A DNA stretch of 64,000 nt, from assembly GCA_002255365.1 (NCBI GenBank), contig NCBI01000014.1, positions 1 through 64,000 of the forward strand, read 5' to 3'. This DNA is from Chromatiales bacterium 21-64-14. Its GTDB lineage: Bacteria > Pseudomonadota > Gammaproteobacteria > 21-64-14. The position numbers were made by a program, and so were the translations under genes. The notes beneath the pieces were generated by a model. The model was not told where the DNA came from, ran no database searches, and saw nothing but the letters and a program-made list of their open reading frames with translations. Shown here in pieces: positions 1-9,459 of this stretch (position 1 is its first letter; every line of letters begins with the position of its first letter).

Positions 1-101
1 GCAAAAGCAAAAATTGGTGTAGTAAATGTGTAAAAAATAATGACATGTTAATCCCGATAATAATGTAGTCATAAAGATCACATTAACGCTTCGTTCTTGG
101 G

Positions 102-1472
102 TCAGGGCCCGTTACGTCCCAGGTCCAGGTGGTACTTGTTGGCGAGCGCGTAGAACGTGGGGCGGGTGATGCCCAATAGTTCCGCGGCCTGGGAGACGTT
201 GCCGTTGGCGTAGCGCAGCGCCCGCAGCAGCGCCTGGCACTCGGCGTTCTCCCGCACCTGGCGCAGGCTGAAGGGCAGGGGGTCCGCGTCGCCGGGTTCC
301 AACTCCAGCTCCTGGGCGGTGATCTGTTTGCCCTCGGCCATAATCACCGCCCGTTTGACCCGGTTCTCCAGCTCACGGATGTTGCCGGGCCAGGAATGCG
401 TCTCGATCGCCTTCAAGGCGTCGGCGGAGAACGACAGCACTGTGCGCCCGTGCTGCTGGGCGTAGCGGTCCAGGAAGTGGCGGGCCAGCACCACGGCTTC
501 GCCGTGGCGTTCACGCAGCGCCGGGATGCGGACGGTGACCTCGCTGACGCGGTAGTAGAGGTCTTCCCGGAACGTGCCTTCCGGGATCAATTTCTGGAGA
601 TTCCGATGGGTGGCGCATACCACGCGCACGTCCACCGGAATCTCCTCCCGCCCGCCTACCCGCATGATGGTCCGCTCCTGTAGAAAACGCAGCAGCTTCG
701 CTTGCAGGGAGAGCGGCAGATCCCCGATCTCATCCAGAAACAGGGTTCCGCCGTGGGCGTTCTCGATATGTCCCTGGCGCCGCGTGGCGGCGCCGGTGAA
801 GGCGCCCTTTTCATAGCCGAACAGCTCGCTTTCCAGGAGCGTCTCCGGAATCGCGGCGCAGTTGATGGCTACGCAGCGATGACTGGCACGCGGGCTCAAT
901 TCGTGCAGGGCGCGGGCCAACAACTCCTTGCCGGTGCCGCTTTCCCCCACCAGCAGGGTGCTCACGTCTGCCGGCGCCACCTTCTCGATGGTATTGCATA
1001 CCTTCAGCATCTCGGGGCTGGTGGCAATGAGGCCCGCCAGGGGAGAGTCCGTGCCGCCGCGGTGCCGGGCGTTGGATTCCGCTTCGAGTTCATGGAGCCG
1101 GTAGGCGCGCTCCACGATGTAGCCCAACAGTTCGGCATCCACCGGCTTTTGGCAGAACATCCAGGCACCGAGGCTGATGGCGCGCACGGCGTTGTCACGG
1201 TCGTTGTTCCCGGTCACCACGATCACCTTGGTATGGGGTGCGAGCGCCAGCACCTGCTCCAGGGTGGCCAGCCCTTCGCTGGCGCCGCCGGGGTCCGGCG
1301 GCAGCCCCAGGTCGAGGGTCATGACGTGGGGCTGGTACCGGCGCAATTGCGCGATCGCGGTCTCGCGGTCTTCGGCGGTAATCACCTCGAAGCCCTCGAA
1401 TGCCCAGCGCAGTGCGCTTTGCAGGCCCGGGTCGTCTTCCACCACCAGCAAGGTCTTCTTTTCCGTGTTCAA
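102..1472 (-). CDS. prsR: PEP-CTERM system sigma-54 response regulator PrsR
   Basis: Response regulator that activates sigma-54 promoters, in the PrsR family tied to PEP-CTERM/exosortase envelope systems. A receiver domain occupies about residues 5-125, with the acidic pair E12/D13/D14 and probable phospho-acceptor D54 in the TLDLGLPP segment. A central AAA+ domain (about 150-385) carries GESGTGKE (Walker A) and GAFTGA, the loop that contacts sigma-54. A Fis-type helix-turn-helix closes the protein (NVSQAAELLGITRPTFYAL). The start ATG overlaps the stop of prsK by 4 bp, so the two are co-transcribed and probably translationally coupled. The exosortase genes normally linked to the pair are not in the window. 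The 101 bases between the 3' end and the window edge are AT-rich and hold nothing I can name. Confidence 0.93.
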   Translation of the reverse strand: MNTEKKTLLVVEDDPGLQSALRWAFEGFEVITAEDRETAIAQLRRYQPHVMTLDLGLPPDPGGASEGLATLEQVLALAPHTKVIVVTGNNDRDNAVRAISLGAWMFCQKPVDAELLGYIVERAYRLHELEAESNARHRGGTDSPLAGLIATSPEMLKVCNTIEKVAPADVSTLLVGESGTGKELLARALHELSPRASHRCVAINCAAIPETLLESELFGYEKGAFTGAATRRQGHIENAHGGTLFLDEIGDLPLSLQAKLLRFLQERTIMRVGGREEIPVDVRVVCATHRNLQKLIPEGTFREDLYYRVSEVTVRIPALRERHGEAVVLARHFLDRYAQQHGRTVLSFSADALKAIETHSWPGNIRELENRVKRAVIMAEGKQITAQELELEPGDADPLPFSLRQVRENAECQALLRALRYANGNVSQAAELLGITRPTFYALANKYHLDLGRNGP

Positions 1473-3562
1473 CCGATACCCTCCGTGTAGTTCCCGGACT
1501 CCGTCTCCGCAACGTCGCTCAAGCAGGGAAGCTCGATGCGGAACCGGGTCCCCTTGCCGGGCGCGCTGATGACCGTGAGGTCGCCGCCCAGTTCATGCAC
1601 GTACTCGCGGCTCTCGTAGGCCCCGATCCCCATCCCGGTGTCGCCCTTGGTGGTGTCGAAGGGCCGGAACAGCCGGTTGCGTACGAACGCCGGGTCCATC
1701 CCCGCGCCGGTGTCCTCGATGGTGATCATCGCGCGCGCCCCGTGCCGCGTCAGGGTCACGCGCACGGTCCCATCCTTCGGCGTGGCCTCCTGCGCGTTCT
1801 GGATGAGGTTTTGCGCCGCGGTGAGGAGCCGGTCCCGGTTCGCCATGACGTGAATCGGCGCGGATAAACCGTGAAATGTGGGTACCGGTTCCACGCGGGA
1901 GCGCTCCGTTACCGCCTCTTCCAACAGCCCGCCGAGCTCCGTGGGTTGCGATCGCGCGTCCGCGAGACCGGTGCGCAACAGGCCCATCAGACGGTTCATC
2001 CGTTCCACCGAGTGGGCCATGATGCGTACTGCGTCGTCGATGAAAGCGGGGTTGTGCTTGTGCCGGGACGCGCTGCTGACGACTAGCGATTGCTGCGCGA
2101 TCAGGTTCTTCAGGTCGTGAAGTAGCAGCGCGGACAACCGATTGAAGCCCTCGAACTGCCGGGCCTCGGCGAGCGCTTCCAGGGTCTCCAGCTGCGCGAG
2201 GTGGCTCGCGGCTTGGCAACCGGCGGTCTTCAGCAGATCGCGGACCTCCCAGTTGAAGGACACATCGGCACGGGGTTGGGTCAACACGATGAAGCCGCAC
2301 AGCTGGTTCTGGTCGATCAACGGCACCACCACCCAGGCCGCGGACAGGCCGCCTATCCAATCCGGCAGATCCAATCCCGCATAGAGTTCCGGGTTGGACT
2401 GGTATTCGTCCAGGTTGACCACCCAGCCGCGCTGGCGCAGGAACGCCATCAGGGAGGCGTCGGCGGGTTCGACGGCGTTTTCAGGCAGGGCGAGGTTCCA
2501 GCCGGTGGTGGGGGCCATGGAACCCGATGCGCGGCGCATCCACAGCAGCCCACCGGGACTCTCCACGATGGCGGCGATGGCGCGAATCACGCACTCGCGC
2601 GGATCGGCGTGGGCCTTGCAGCTCGATAGGGTATTGGTGAAGCGCAACCACTCTTCGCGGTAATCATACCGGTAGTTGAAGAAATGCTTGCTCAGGAACA
2701 CCTTCGTGCGGGCTCGGAATTGGCCGGAGAACAACAGCGCGATGAGGAGTATGCCGGCACCGACGAAGAACACGATCTGGATCAGCGGGCCCCATGCCCC
2801 GCCGAACACCTTGATGTAATAGCCCATGGCAGCCATGACCAGCAGGTAGGCGCCGGCGCCCAGCAGGGTGGCGCTGTGGTAGACCACGCCACGCGAGACG
2901 AACACATCCAGGGACCATTCGGGATTACGCGCCGCCGACACCGCGATCAGGGGCACCGCCAAGGCGTCCACTGCCCCGCGGGCCGCCCAGAGTTGGGGGT
3001 CGATATGACTGAACAGCAGGGCGTCGGAGTATAGATAGAAGTCGTAGGCAAATAGACCGCCGATGCCCAGGCACAGAAACTTTATCGCCCAGCGGTGCTC
3101 CGGCGGGGTGTTGCGGAACAACAGTTCCACCAGCCATAGTCCGCTCACGGACAGCAACACCTCGCCCGCCAGCACGGTCTTGGTGTACAGCGCCGCTGTC
3201 AGCCCACCCGCCCGGAACAACCCGTGCAGCGCCGGGGTGAGAGTGATGAATACCAGCAGGGCATAGACCAGGACGCTGACCGTGCGCAGACGCGTGCCGG
3301 CCTGCATCCGCCGCAGGAGGTACAGCAGGAACCAGAACCACGTCAGGTAGCGCAGGCTCGACAGGGCCTGCGCTAGTGGTTCGCGCGGGATGGCGTAGGT
3401 GGGATGCACGGCCAGCGATGCCGACCAGAGGGCGGTCGCGGCGGTGGCGGCGATCAGCAGCGTGCCTTGCGCACGGCCCCGCCAACCGGTTACCAGCACC
3501 AGGGTCAGGAGAAAAAAGAAAAACGCCCCGGCTGAATAGCTGCCGATGCCGATACTGTTCAT
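1469..3562 (-). CDS. prsK: PEP-CTERM system sensor histidine kinase PrsK
   Basis: Membrane histidine kinase partner of PrsR. The N-terminal third is hydrophobic with about eight to nine predicted membrane segments (from FFFFLLTLVLVTGW onward). A GAF-like region follows around residues 290-450. The kinase core has an H box near LLLHDLKNLIAQQ, an N box (LIQNAQEAT), and G boxes DTGAGM and GMGIGAYE. I chose the ATG at 3562 because it precedes the first membrane helix; an in-frame upstream start at 3655 would add a charged, poorly conserved leader. It probably phosphorylates PrsR to switch on sigma-54-dependent envelope or extracellular matrix genes; the signal is unknown. Confidence 0.9.
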   Translation of the reverse strand: MNSIGIGSYSAGAFFFFLLTLVLVTGWRGRAQGTLLIAATAATALWSASLAVHPTYAIPREPLAQALSSLRYLTWFWFLLYLLRRMQAGTRLRTVSVLVYALLVFITLTPALHGLFRAGGLTAALYTKTVLAGEVLLSVSGLWLVELLFRNTPPEHRWAIKFLCLGIGGLFAYDFYLYSDALLFSHIDPQLWAARGAVDALAVPLIAVSAARNPEWSLDVFVSRGVVYHSATLLGAGAYLLVMAAMGYYIKVFGGAWGPLIQIVFFVGAGILLIALLFSGQFRARTKVFLSKHFFNYRYDYREEWLRFTNTLSSCKAHADPRECVIRAIAAIVESPGGLLWMRRASGSMAPTTGWNLALPENAVEPADASLMAFLRQRGWVVNLDEYQSNPELYAGLDLPDWIGGLSAAWVVVPLIDQNQLCGFIVLTQPRADVSFNWEVRDLLKTAGCQAASHLAQLETLEALAEARQFEGFNRLSALLLHDLKNLIAQQSLVVSSASRHKHNPAFIDDAVRIMAHSVERMNRLMGLLRTGLADARSQPTELGGLLEEAVTERSRVEPVPTFHGLSAPIHVMANRDRLLTAAQNLIQNAQEATPKDGTVRVTLTRHGARAMITIEDTGAGMDPAFVRNRLFRPFDTTKGDTGMGIGAYESREYVHELGGDLTVISAPGKGTRFRIELPCLSDVAETESGNYTEGIG

Positions 3563-3810
3563 GGACAAGCTCGCCGGTCCCCCGTTGCGCCTGTGCCTGT
3601 GACCGGTGGGTGTGCCAATCCTGATCCCCCGGCTGCGTGCCGTCCCCGCCGACATGGACTATTGGTGTAGGCAGTTTAATCATCAACGGCAGGGTGTACC
3701 AGCGCACGTCGGTGATCTATCACCACGGTTGGACTGCAGCATCGCGGTCGCGCCGGCCCGCATCTGGGCTTGCCTTGGGCGGGGATGACGCACGGCGCGG
3801 GCGGGGCCAG

Positions 3811-4077
3811 TCAGCGCTGGGATACCGCCGCCGGCGGGTTTGCTGAGGCGGATGGGGCCAGTGGCACGGCGCCGGGGGTGAGGAACTTCTGGTTGGGGTC
3901 GCCAGCACCCAGGGCCACTGCCAATACCAGATAGGCCACCAGCGCCAGGGCGCCGTTGCGGATCAGAGACTGTTCCTGGGTGCGGGCCAACCCGAACCTG
4001 GGGCGGATCAACCCTGCCACGGTCAGCAGGGTGAACACGGCGCTGCACCCGGCAGCGACGATCACTACGATGTGCAT
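3811..4077 (-). CDS. Small two-helix membrane protein, unknown function
   Basis: An 88-residue protein I do not recognise. It has two hydrophobic segments (IVVIVAAGCSAVFTLL near the start and ALALVAYLVLAVALGAG in the middle) separated by a short basic loop, then an Ala/Pro-rich tail. It starts 12 bp after the phosphopantetheinyl transferase gene on the same strand, so it is likely in the same transcript. It may be an inner-membrane accessory to the lipid genes nearby, but that is only positional inference. Confidence 0.6.
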   Translation of the reverse strand: MHIVVIVAAGCSAVFTLLTVAGLIRPRFGLARTQEQSLIRNGALALVAYLVLAVALGAGDPNQKFLTPGAVPLAPSASANPPAAVSQR

Positions 4078-4089
4078 GACGCTTTTGTC

Positions 4090-4896
4090 CTAAGGTTGGG
4101 GGACGGCCCACGCGCCGAGTCCGGCGCAGTCCCGGTTTATGTCCAGCGCATCCCGTGGCCCGTCGCGGTGGGGTGGCGCCAGGGCCAGGGCGCCCACGTA
4201 GTCGGAACCGAGCTCCAAGGCCTCCAGCCTCCAACCAGCGGGACCGGGGGCCTGGAAACGCGCCGGCTTGTCTGGGGCGAGAGACACGCCGACCCGGCGC
4301 AGCGAACCGGTCAGACCTTCCCCGGTCGCCTTGAGTACCGCTTCCTTGCGGGTCCAGCCATTCAGGAACGCATGGGTACGCAGCGCCGGCGGCGTGCGTT
4401 CCAGCTCCGCGATTTCCGTCGCGGAGAACAACCGGCGTGACAGGCCCGCGACGTTCACGGACCGGTACCGGTACTCGATGTCGATGCCCAACGGCCGCGC
4501 GCGGCTGAATGCGCAGGCACACAACTCGTGGGAGTGGGAGAGATTGAACTCCAGCCCTTGTGGGTCCGGTCCCCCACTCAACCCTGGTTTTCCGTGGCGC
4601 GCGTACCGGAATACGAGTTGGTCCGCGGGCATGTCCAGATAGGCGCCGAGTAGCAGGCGCAGCGCGCCGCGCGCCAGCAGGAAACGGGCACGGTGGTGCG
4701 AAAAACGCAGGCGCGTCATCCGCCGCTGTTCGTCCGGGGCCAACAGCGCGTGCATCCGTTCCAGCACTCGATCCGGTGCGCGCAGCGGGATCTGCCAGAC
4801 CTGGGCGGAGGTGCCGGTGAGGCGGCCGATGCAAGGGCGGCCGCGGAACCCGGGGGACAGCAGTTCCTCCGGCTCGGCCGCGAACGAGGTGATCAT
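4090..4896 (-). CDS. 4'-phosphopantetheinyl transferase, Sfp type
   Basis: Transfers the phosphopantetheine arm of CoA to a serine of carrier proteins. The Sfp-type signatures are present: LEFNLSHSHE, the magnesium-binding GIDIEY motif, and WTRKEAVLKATGEGL. At 268 residues the length is normal for the Sfp/HetI group rather than the short AcpS type. It is divergent from the acyltransferase at 5065. Its likely client is the carrier-protein domain of the acyl-AMP ligase at 6114-8126, and possibly other ACPs. Confidence 0.9.
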   Translation of the reverse strand: MITSFAAEPEELLSPGFRGRPCIGRLTGTSAQVWQIPLRAPDRVLERMHALLAPDEQRRMTRLRFSHHRARFLLARGALRLLLGAYLDMPADQLVFRYARHGKPGLSGGPDPQGLEFNLSHSHELCACAFSRARPLGIDIEYRYRSVNVAGLSRRLFSATEIAELERTPPALRTHAFLNGWTRKEAVLKATGEGLTGSLRRVGVSLAPDKPARFQAPGPAGWRLEALELGSDYVGALALAPPHRDGPRDALDINRDCAGLGAWAVPQP

Positions 4897-5064
4897 GGTT
4901 TGACCGTCGTGAAGCGTAACTCTATGATACCGCGGGATCCTGCCGGATACCGGACCGGTTCAGGGTAGCGCGTCCGCGGCACCGGGTCCACTGTCGCGCG
5001 CTGGGCTAGGCCGATGACCCGGCGGGGACGCGACGCCGATTGTCCAGACCAGGGTCGAGGGTCC

Positions 5065-5925
5065 GTGGGAACCGTTCTGAAGCTCATCTCCCGTCTTCCG
5101 CTCCCGGTCCTCTACATGCTGGCATGGCTCGTCTATGCGCTGAGTTATCACGTGTTCCGGTTCCGCAAGCGCCTGACCTGCTCGAATCTGCGCGATGCAT
5201 TTCCGCAGATGGGCCAGCGCGAAGTCCGCGTCATCGCCAAGCGTTGTTACCGCCAGTTCGCCGATGTGCTGGTGGAAACCGTGAAATCCATGACCATCCA
5301 GGAGTCGGAGATCCGCCGCCGGGTGAGGATCGCGAATCCGGAGGTCCTGGAAGGGTTGCGCGGTGCCGTGGCCGGTCAGGCCGTGCTGTTCCTTGCCGCA
5401 CATCAGTGCAACTGGGAGTGGTTGTTGCTGGCCAGCCGGCTTGTATGCCCGTTCCCGGTGGACGCGGTTTATAAGCCCGCCCGCAATCCCATGATCGACC
5501 GGCTCCTGGTGGAGCGGCGCGCGCGGTTCGGTGGCAGCCTGATCCCCGTGGATCGGTTCATCGCGGAGGTCATGCGCCGGCACGACGGACCGCGCGGGTT
5601 GGCGCTGGTGGCGGATCAGACTCCCCGTGTGGAGGAGGACAAATACTGGACCCGCTTCATGGGTCTCGATACCGCGTTCTATGTAGGGCCACAGAAGATC
5701 GCCGCCATGAAGAAGGCGCCGGTGTATTTCGTTGCGATGCGCCGGCTGCAGCGCGGCTATTACGAGGTTTCTTTCGAGCGGCTGGCGGTCCCGCCCTACT
5801 CGATGGAAGACCACGATGTGGTGGAGGTCTACGTGCGGGCGGTGGAGCGCCAGGTACGCGCCGCTCCGCACGACTGGTTGTGGATGTACAAGAAATGGAA
5901 ATACCGCAAGCCACTTTATGCGTGA
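5065..5925 (+). CDS. LpxL/HtrB-family acyltransferase
   Basis: Membrane-associated acyltransferase of the lipid A/lysophospholipid family that transfers acyl chains from acyl-ACP or acyl-CoA. From the GTG at 5065 the protein is 286 residues, with one N-terminal hydrophobic segment (LPVLYMLAWLVYALSYHVF). The catalytic H-x4-E motif is H113-E118 (AAHQCNWEW). A second conserved block is ALVADQTP. The GTG start is preferred because a GAGG lies just upstream and the protein then begins at the hydrophobic helix; an ATG at 5014 would add 17 residues. It may load the product of the neighbouring ligase/P450 pair onto a lipid, or be a housekeeping late lipid A acyltransferase. Confidence 0.85.
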   Translation: MGTVLKLISRLPLPVLYMLAWLVYALSYHVFRFRKRLTCSNLRDAFPQMGQREVRVIAKRCYRQFADVLVETVKSMTIQESEIRRRVRIANPEVLEGLRGAVAGQAVLFLAAHQCNWEWLLLASRLVCPFPVDAVYKPARNPMIDRLLVERRARFGGSLIPVDRFIAEVMRRHDGPRGLALVADQTPRVEEDKYWTRFMGLDTAFYVGPQKIAAMKKAPVYFVAMRRLQRGYYEVSFERLAVPPYSMEDHDVVEVYVRAVERQVRAAPHDWLWMYKKWKYRKPLYA

Positions 5926-6017
5926 GCCGCGCGGGCCGTCGGCGGCGATCGCGGCACCGTGCGGTGGACCGGGCGTTCAAGCCCCCGTCCAAACCCCCGT
6001 CCAAACCGGTTGAGTCC

Positions 6018-6038
6018 AGCCACGGGAACCTCGTGGCT
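6018..6038. terminator. Short hairpin between convergent genes
   Basis: A 7-bp inverted repeat AGCCACG/CGTGGCT with a 7-nt loop lies between the convergent acyltransferase and acyl-AMP ligase genes. There is no strong T-run, so it may be a weak or factor-assisted terminator. Just upstream, at 5984-6007, a roughly 12-nt unit (CCCCCGTCCAAA) is repeated twice in tandem. Confidence 0.3.
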
Positions 6039-6113
6039 TGCGCCATGGTTTCCGTGGCCATTTCTTTAACGATACGGGCGCCAAATAAGCGCCATTCGTC
6101 CTAACCCCATTTC

Positions 6114-8126
6114 TTACCGGTGCTCGTCGCGCGGGCGCCGCGGCGCCCGCGCCGGGGCGGGTTCCGGGTCGCGCGGTGGGCGGCTGCGAATGTGCGCAGC
6201 GAGCTGGGCGATCGTGGGGTAGTCGAAGAAATCGGTGATCTCCAGGGTGTCCGGATAGCGCTGTTCGATCTCCTCGTAGATGCGGGCCAGTGTCAGGGAA
6301 CTGGTGCCGAATTCGAAGATATTGTCGTGCAGTCCGATCGGGACCCCATCGATGCAACGGCGGCAGATGTCCTGGAGGTTTTGTTCGACATCGGTGCCGG
6401 ATCCCGCCGCGTCATCGGCGCCGGGGCCCATCCGGGTAGCCAGATCCTCCAGCACCGCGGCAAACTCCCCGGCCGCGTAGCGCTCCGCCAACTGGTAGCG
6501 TTGAAATTTCCCGCTGGTGGTCTGGGGAATCCGCGATACCGGAATCACGCATGCGCGCGCCAAGCCGAGCTGTTCCGTCAACGCCTGGCGGACGCGTCGC
6601 GCCACCGGGACGAAGCGCTCGGGACCTTCCCGGAACGTCACGAAGATCAACAGCTCTTCGGCGCCCGTCGCGGCGTCGGGTACGCCGCAGGCTGCGACCC
6701 GTCCGGGTGCCAGAGCGGCGTGTTCGCAGAGCAGCGCTTCCACGTCGTGGGGAAATAAGTTCTGCCCGTTGACGAAGATCACTTCCTTGGAACGCCCGAT
6801 GATCGTCAGTTCACCGTCGTCCAGAAACCCCAGGTCTCCGGTGTTCAGCCACCCGTCCGGCGTATAGGCACTGCGGTCCAGTCGTTCGCGCCCGTAGTAG
6901 CCGGCCGTTACGTTCGGCCCGCGGATGAGCACATGGCCGATCACCCCCTCGGCGACATCTGTCCCGGCCGCATCGCGCAGAGTCAATTCGCAGTCGCGGA
7001 TCGGTCGGCCGACACACGGGAAGGGAACCGCGCTGGGATCACCCTCGGCGCAGCGGCGCACTGGGCCGCCTGCCTGAAGGGAGTCGCGCCCGAGCCAGTG
7101 GACCCGTAGCGCGGCGCCCGGTTCAGCGAAGGTGACCGCGACGCTCGCCTCTGCGAGCCCATAGACCGGGAACATCACCTGTGCGCCCAGGCCGTAGGGG
7201 GCCATGCGCGCGAGGAATTTGCGGCATAGCGGCACCGAAATCGGCTCCGCGCCGTTGGTCACCAGCCGGACCGCGGAGAGATCCATGCCCTCCAGTTGCG
7301 TCGGGTCCACGGACTTTAGGAAGAGCTGGTAGCCGAAGTTGGGCGAGCATAAGACCGTGGATCGCTTCTTCGCGGCCCGGGTCAGCCACAGGTGGGGGCG
7401 CCGGATGAACATTTCGGTGGCCATCAGCACGTGGTCGATGCCGCACGCGGTCGGAGTCAGATGAAGCGCAATCAGACCCATGTCATGGGTCATCGGCATC
7501 CAACTGAACGCGGAATCGTCCGCGCCGAGGTGAATCCCCGCGATGATGGCGCGGATGTTGGTCAGGAGGTTGCGGTGGGTCAGGACCACGCCCTTGGGCG
7601 CGCGGGTGGATCCGGAGGAGAACTGGATCAGCGCCGTCTGCTCGGTGTTTGGCGACGCTTCGGCTCCCGGGTGGGTGGTATCGGTGATCCGGTCCAGGAG
7701 GACGGCGCGCGCGCGCATCGTGTCCAGCGCAGGGGCGTGGCCCGTGTCCCGCGCAAATCCCGCGTAGCGTTCCAGCACCGCCTCGGTGGTGCACAGCCAG
7801 GGCGTTTCCAGCGCCGCCCAGATTCGCAACAGTCGAAGGCGGTTACCAGGGGTATTGGCCACCGCTACCGGGACCGGAATGAGCCCGCCGAGCTGGCAGG
7901 CCCAGAAGGCGTCCACGAATTGCTCGTTGCGGTTTACGAGCAGGATCACATGGGCGCCGGGTGCCATCCCGGCGTTCTGAAAATGATGCAGCAATCCGAG
8001 CGCCCGCGTATACACCTCCCGGAACGCGACCGTGCGTTCCGGGGCGCTGCTGTCCAGATACGTGATGGTGCCCGCAGTGCCGGCGGCGCGGCGCAGTACC
8101 GCGGACAGAGTATCGCAGTCGGTCAT
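6114..8126 (-). CDS. Fatty-acyl-AMP ligase fused to acyl-carrier domain
   Basis: An ANL-superfamily enzyme (670 residues) that adenylates a fatty or other carboxylic acid and can load it on its own carrier domain. Adenylation signatures are FSSGSTRAPKGVVLTHRNL, GYYGRERL and LNTGDLGFL. The family resemblance is to FAAL proteins rather than acyl-CoA ligases. After about residue 570 an ACP-like domain follows; its attachment serine lies in FEFGTSSLTLARI, followed by the usual helix (ITDFFDYPTIAQLAAHI). The C-terminus is Arg/Pro-rich. It lies 13 bp downstream of the P450 gene on the same strand, suggesting the P450 acts on the acyl chain held on this carrier domain. The Sfp-type transferase at 4090 would activate it. 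Confidence 0.9.
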   Translation of the reverse strand: MTDCDTLSAVLRRAAGTAGTITYLDSSAPERTVAFREVYTRALGLLHHFQNAGMAPGAHVILLVNRNEQFVDAFWACQLGGLIPVPVAVANTPGNRLRLLRIWAALETPWLCTTEAVLERYAGFARDTGHAPALDTMRARAVLLDRITDTTHPGAEASPNTEQTALIQFSSGSTRAPKGVVLTHRNLLTNIRAIIAGIHLGADDSAFSWMPMTHDMGLIALHLTPTACGIDHVLMATEMFIRRPHLWLTRAAKKRSTVLCSPNFGYQLFLKSVDPTQLEGMDLSAVRLVTNGAEPISVPLCRKFLARMAPYGLGAQVMFPVYGLAEASVAVTFAEPGAALRVHWLGRDSLQAGGPVRRCAEGDPSAVPFPCVGRPIRDCELTLRDAAGTDVAEGVIGHVLIRGPNVTAGYYGRERLDRSAYTPDGWLNTGDLGFLDDGELTIIGRSKEVIFVNGQNLFPHDVEALLCEHAALAPGRVAACGVPDAATGAEELLIFVTFREGPERFVPVARRVRQALTEQLGLARACVIPVSRIPQTTSGKFQRYQLAERYAAGEFAAVLEDLATRMGPGADDAAGSGTDVEQNLQDICRRCIDGVPIGLHDNIFEFGTSSLTLARIYEEIEQRYPDTLEITDFFDYPTIAQLAAHIRSRPPRDPEPAPARAPRRPRDEHR

Positions 8127-8139
8127 TGCCGAGGCTCTC

Positions 8140-9459
8140 TCAATGGGTGCGCAGCGCCGGGATCATGAGCAGGTCATCGCGGGTGCGCAGATTGACTTGT
8201 GGCTCCAGGATCACCGGCGTATCGTCCGCGCGGCGCAGTTGCAGCGCCTGGGCGATGGTCCGCAGATGGATCTCCATTTCCATCATCGCGAACAACTGGC
8301 CCACGCACTGCCGGGGTCCGGCGCCGAAGGGCAGGTGCGCGTACCGGTGACGGGCGGTGGCTGCGGCGGGGGCGAAGCGCTCCGGTCGGAACGCCTCGGG
8401 CTCTTCCCAGAAACGGGGATGGCGGTGCACGAGATACGGGGAGATGAACACATGGGTACCCAGTGCCACCGGGTAATCGCCGATGCGGTCCTCAGCGACC
8501 GCGCGGCGCGTCAGCAGCCAGCCCGGTGGGTACAGGCGCAGCGCCTCCTCCAGCACTTGGCGCGCGTAGGACACCGCCGCGCCGGTCGCCGCCGCAGTGG
8601 GTGTTTGGGCGTCGCCCTGGGCCCCGAGTTCCGCGTGCAAGCGCTGTTCGGCCCCGGGATTCCGGGACAACAGGTACCAGGTCCAATTCAAAGTGCTGGC
8701 GGTGGTCTCGTGCCCGGCCACGATCAGGGTCATGACTTCGTCCAGCAATTCCTTGTCGGTCATGGCGGCGCCGGTTTCCCGGTCGCGCGCGGCCATGAGC
8801 ATGGCGAGCAGGTCGAAATGCTCCCGCCCTTCGGCGCGGCGCCGCTGTGCGCAATCCAGGACCAGCCGGCCCAGGGATCGGAACCGCGCGGCGAAGCGCA
8901 GATCCCGGGACGGCTCCTGGGTCAGTATCGCGAATGGGTTGCCGCCCACGGCCGCGGCTATTGCCGGCAGATCGGTACCGAACAGGGAACACAGGACGAT
9001 CTGCAAGGCCAGATCACTGGTGTCCCGGGTGACATTAACTGGTTCCCCGTTGCGCGCCGCCAGGCTCCAGCGGTGCAGCAGGTCCCGGTTCGCGGCCCAT
9101 ACCGTCTCCTCCAGCCCGGTGACCACGCGGCGGTGGAAGGCCGGCTGGATGAGGGTCCGCTGGCGGCGCCAGAATTCACCTTCGCTGACCATGATCCCGT
9201 TGCCCAGCAGGATCTTGACGCGCTCAATGCCGATTCCCTTCACGTAGTGCCGGTGCTGGTTGACCAGGATGCGTTTGACGTCATCCGGATGGTTGACGAC
9301 ATAGATCGGGGCGGGTATGCGAGGCGAGCGCAGGCGATAGATGTCACCGTAGGTGTGGAACCAAGCCAGCAACTGGTCCAGGGAACCCTCCGGGAGATCG
9401 AGGTCGAAGGGTTCGTCGGGGCCTGGTGGAGCCGGCAGGAGGATGGGCGATGCAGGCAT
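8140..9459 (-). CDS. Cytochrome P450
   Basis: Haem monooxygenase of 439 residues. The I-helix oxygen-activating motif is AGHETTAS, the K-helix ExxR is in LEEALRLYPPG, and the haem loop is FGAGPRQCVGQ with the axial cysteine. The overall resemblance is to fatty-acid hydroxylating bacterial P450s (CYP102/CYP4-like), with an N-terminus starting directly in the soluble fold and no membrane anchor. It is the first gene of a pair with the acyl-AMP ligase-ACP. The inferred role is hydroxylation or other oxidation of an ACP-bound fatty acyl chain. The redox partner is not in the window. Confidence 0.92.
   Translation of the reverse strand: MPASPILLPAPPGPDEPFDLDLPEGSLDQLLAWFHTYGDIYRLRSPRIPAPIYVVNHPDDVKRILVNQHRHYVKGIGIERVKILLGNGIMVSEGEFWRRQRTLIQPAFHRRVVTGLEETVWAANRDLLHRWSLAARNGEPVNVTRDTSDLALQIVLCSLFGTDLPAIAAAVGGNPFAILTQEPSRDLRFAARFRSLGRLVLDCAQRRRAEGREHFDLLAMLMAARDRETGAAMTDKELLDEVMTLIVAGHETTASTLNWTWYLLSRNPGAEQRLHAELGAQGDAQTPTAAATGAAVSYARQVLEEALRLYPPGWLLTRRAVAEDRIGDYPVALGTHVFISPYLVHRHPRFWEEPEAFRPERFAPAAATARHRYAHLPFGAGPRQCVGQLFAMMEMEIHLRTIAQALQLRRADDTPVILEPQVNLRTRDDLLMIPALRTH

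Noticed and set aside
702..1490. 262-codon plus-strand open frame opposite prsR/prsK
   Set aside because: It lies antisense to a clear response-regulator gene, has no family-like sequence, and such frames arise commonly in high-GC DNA.
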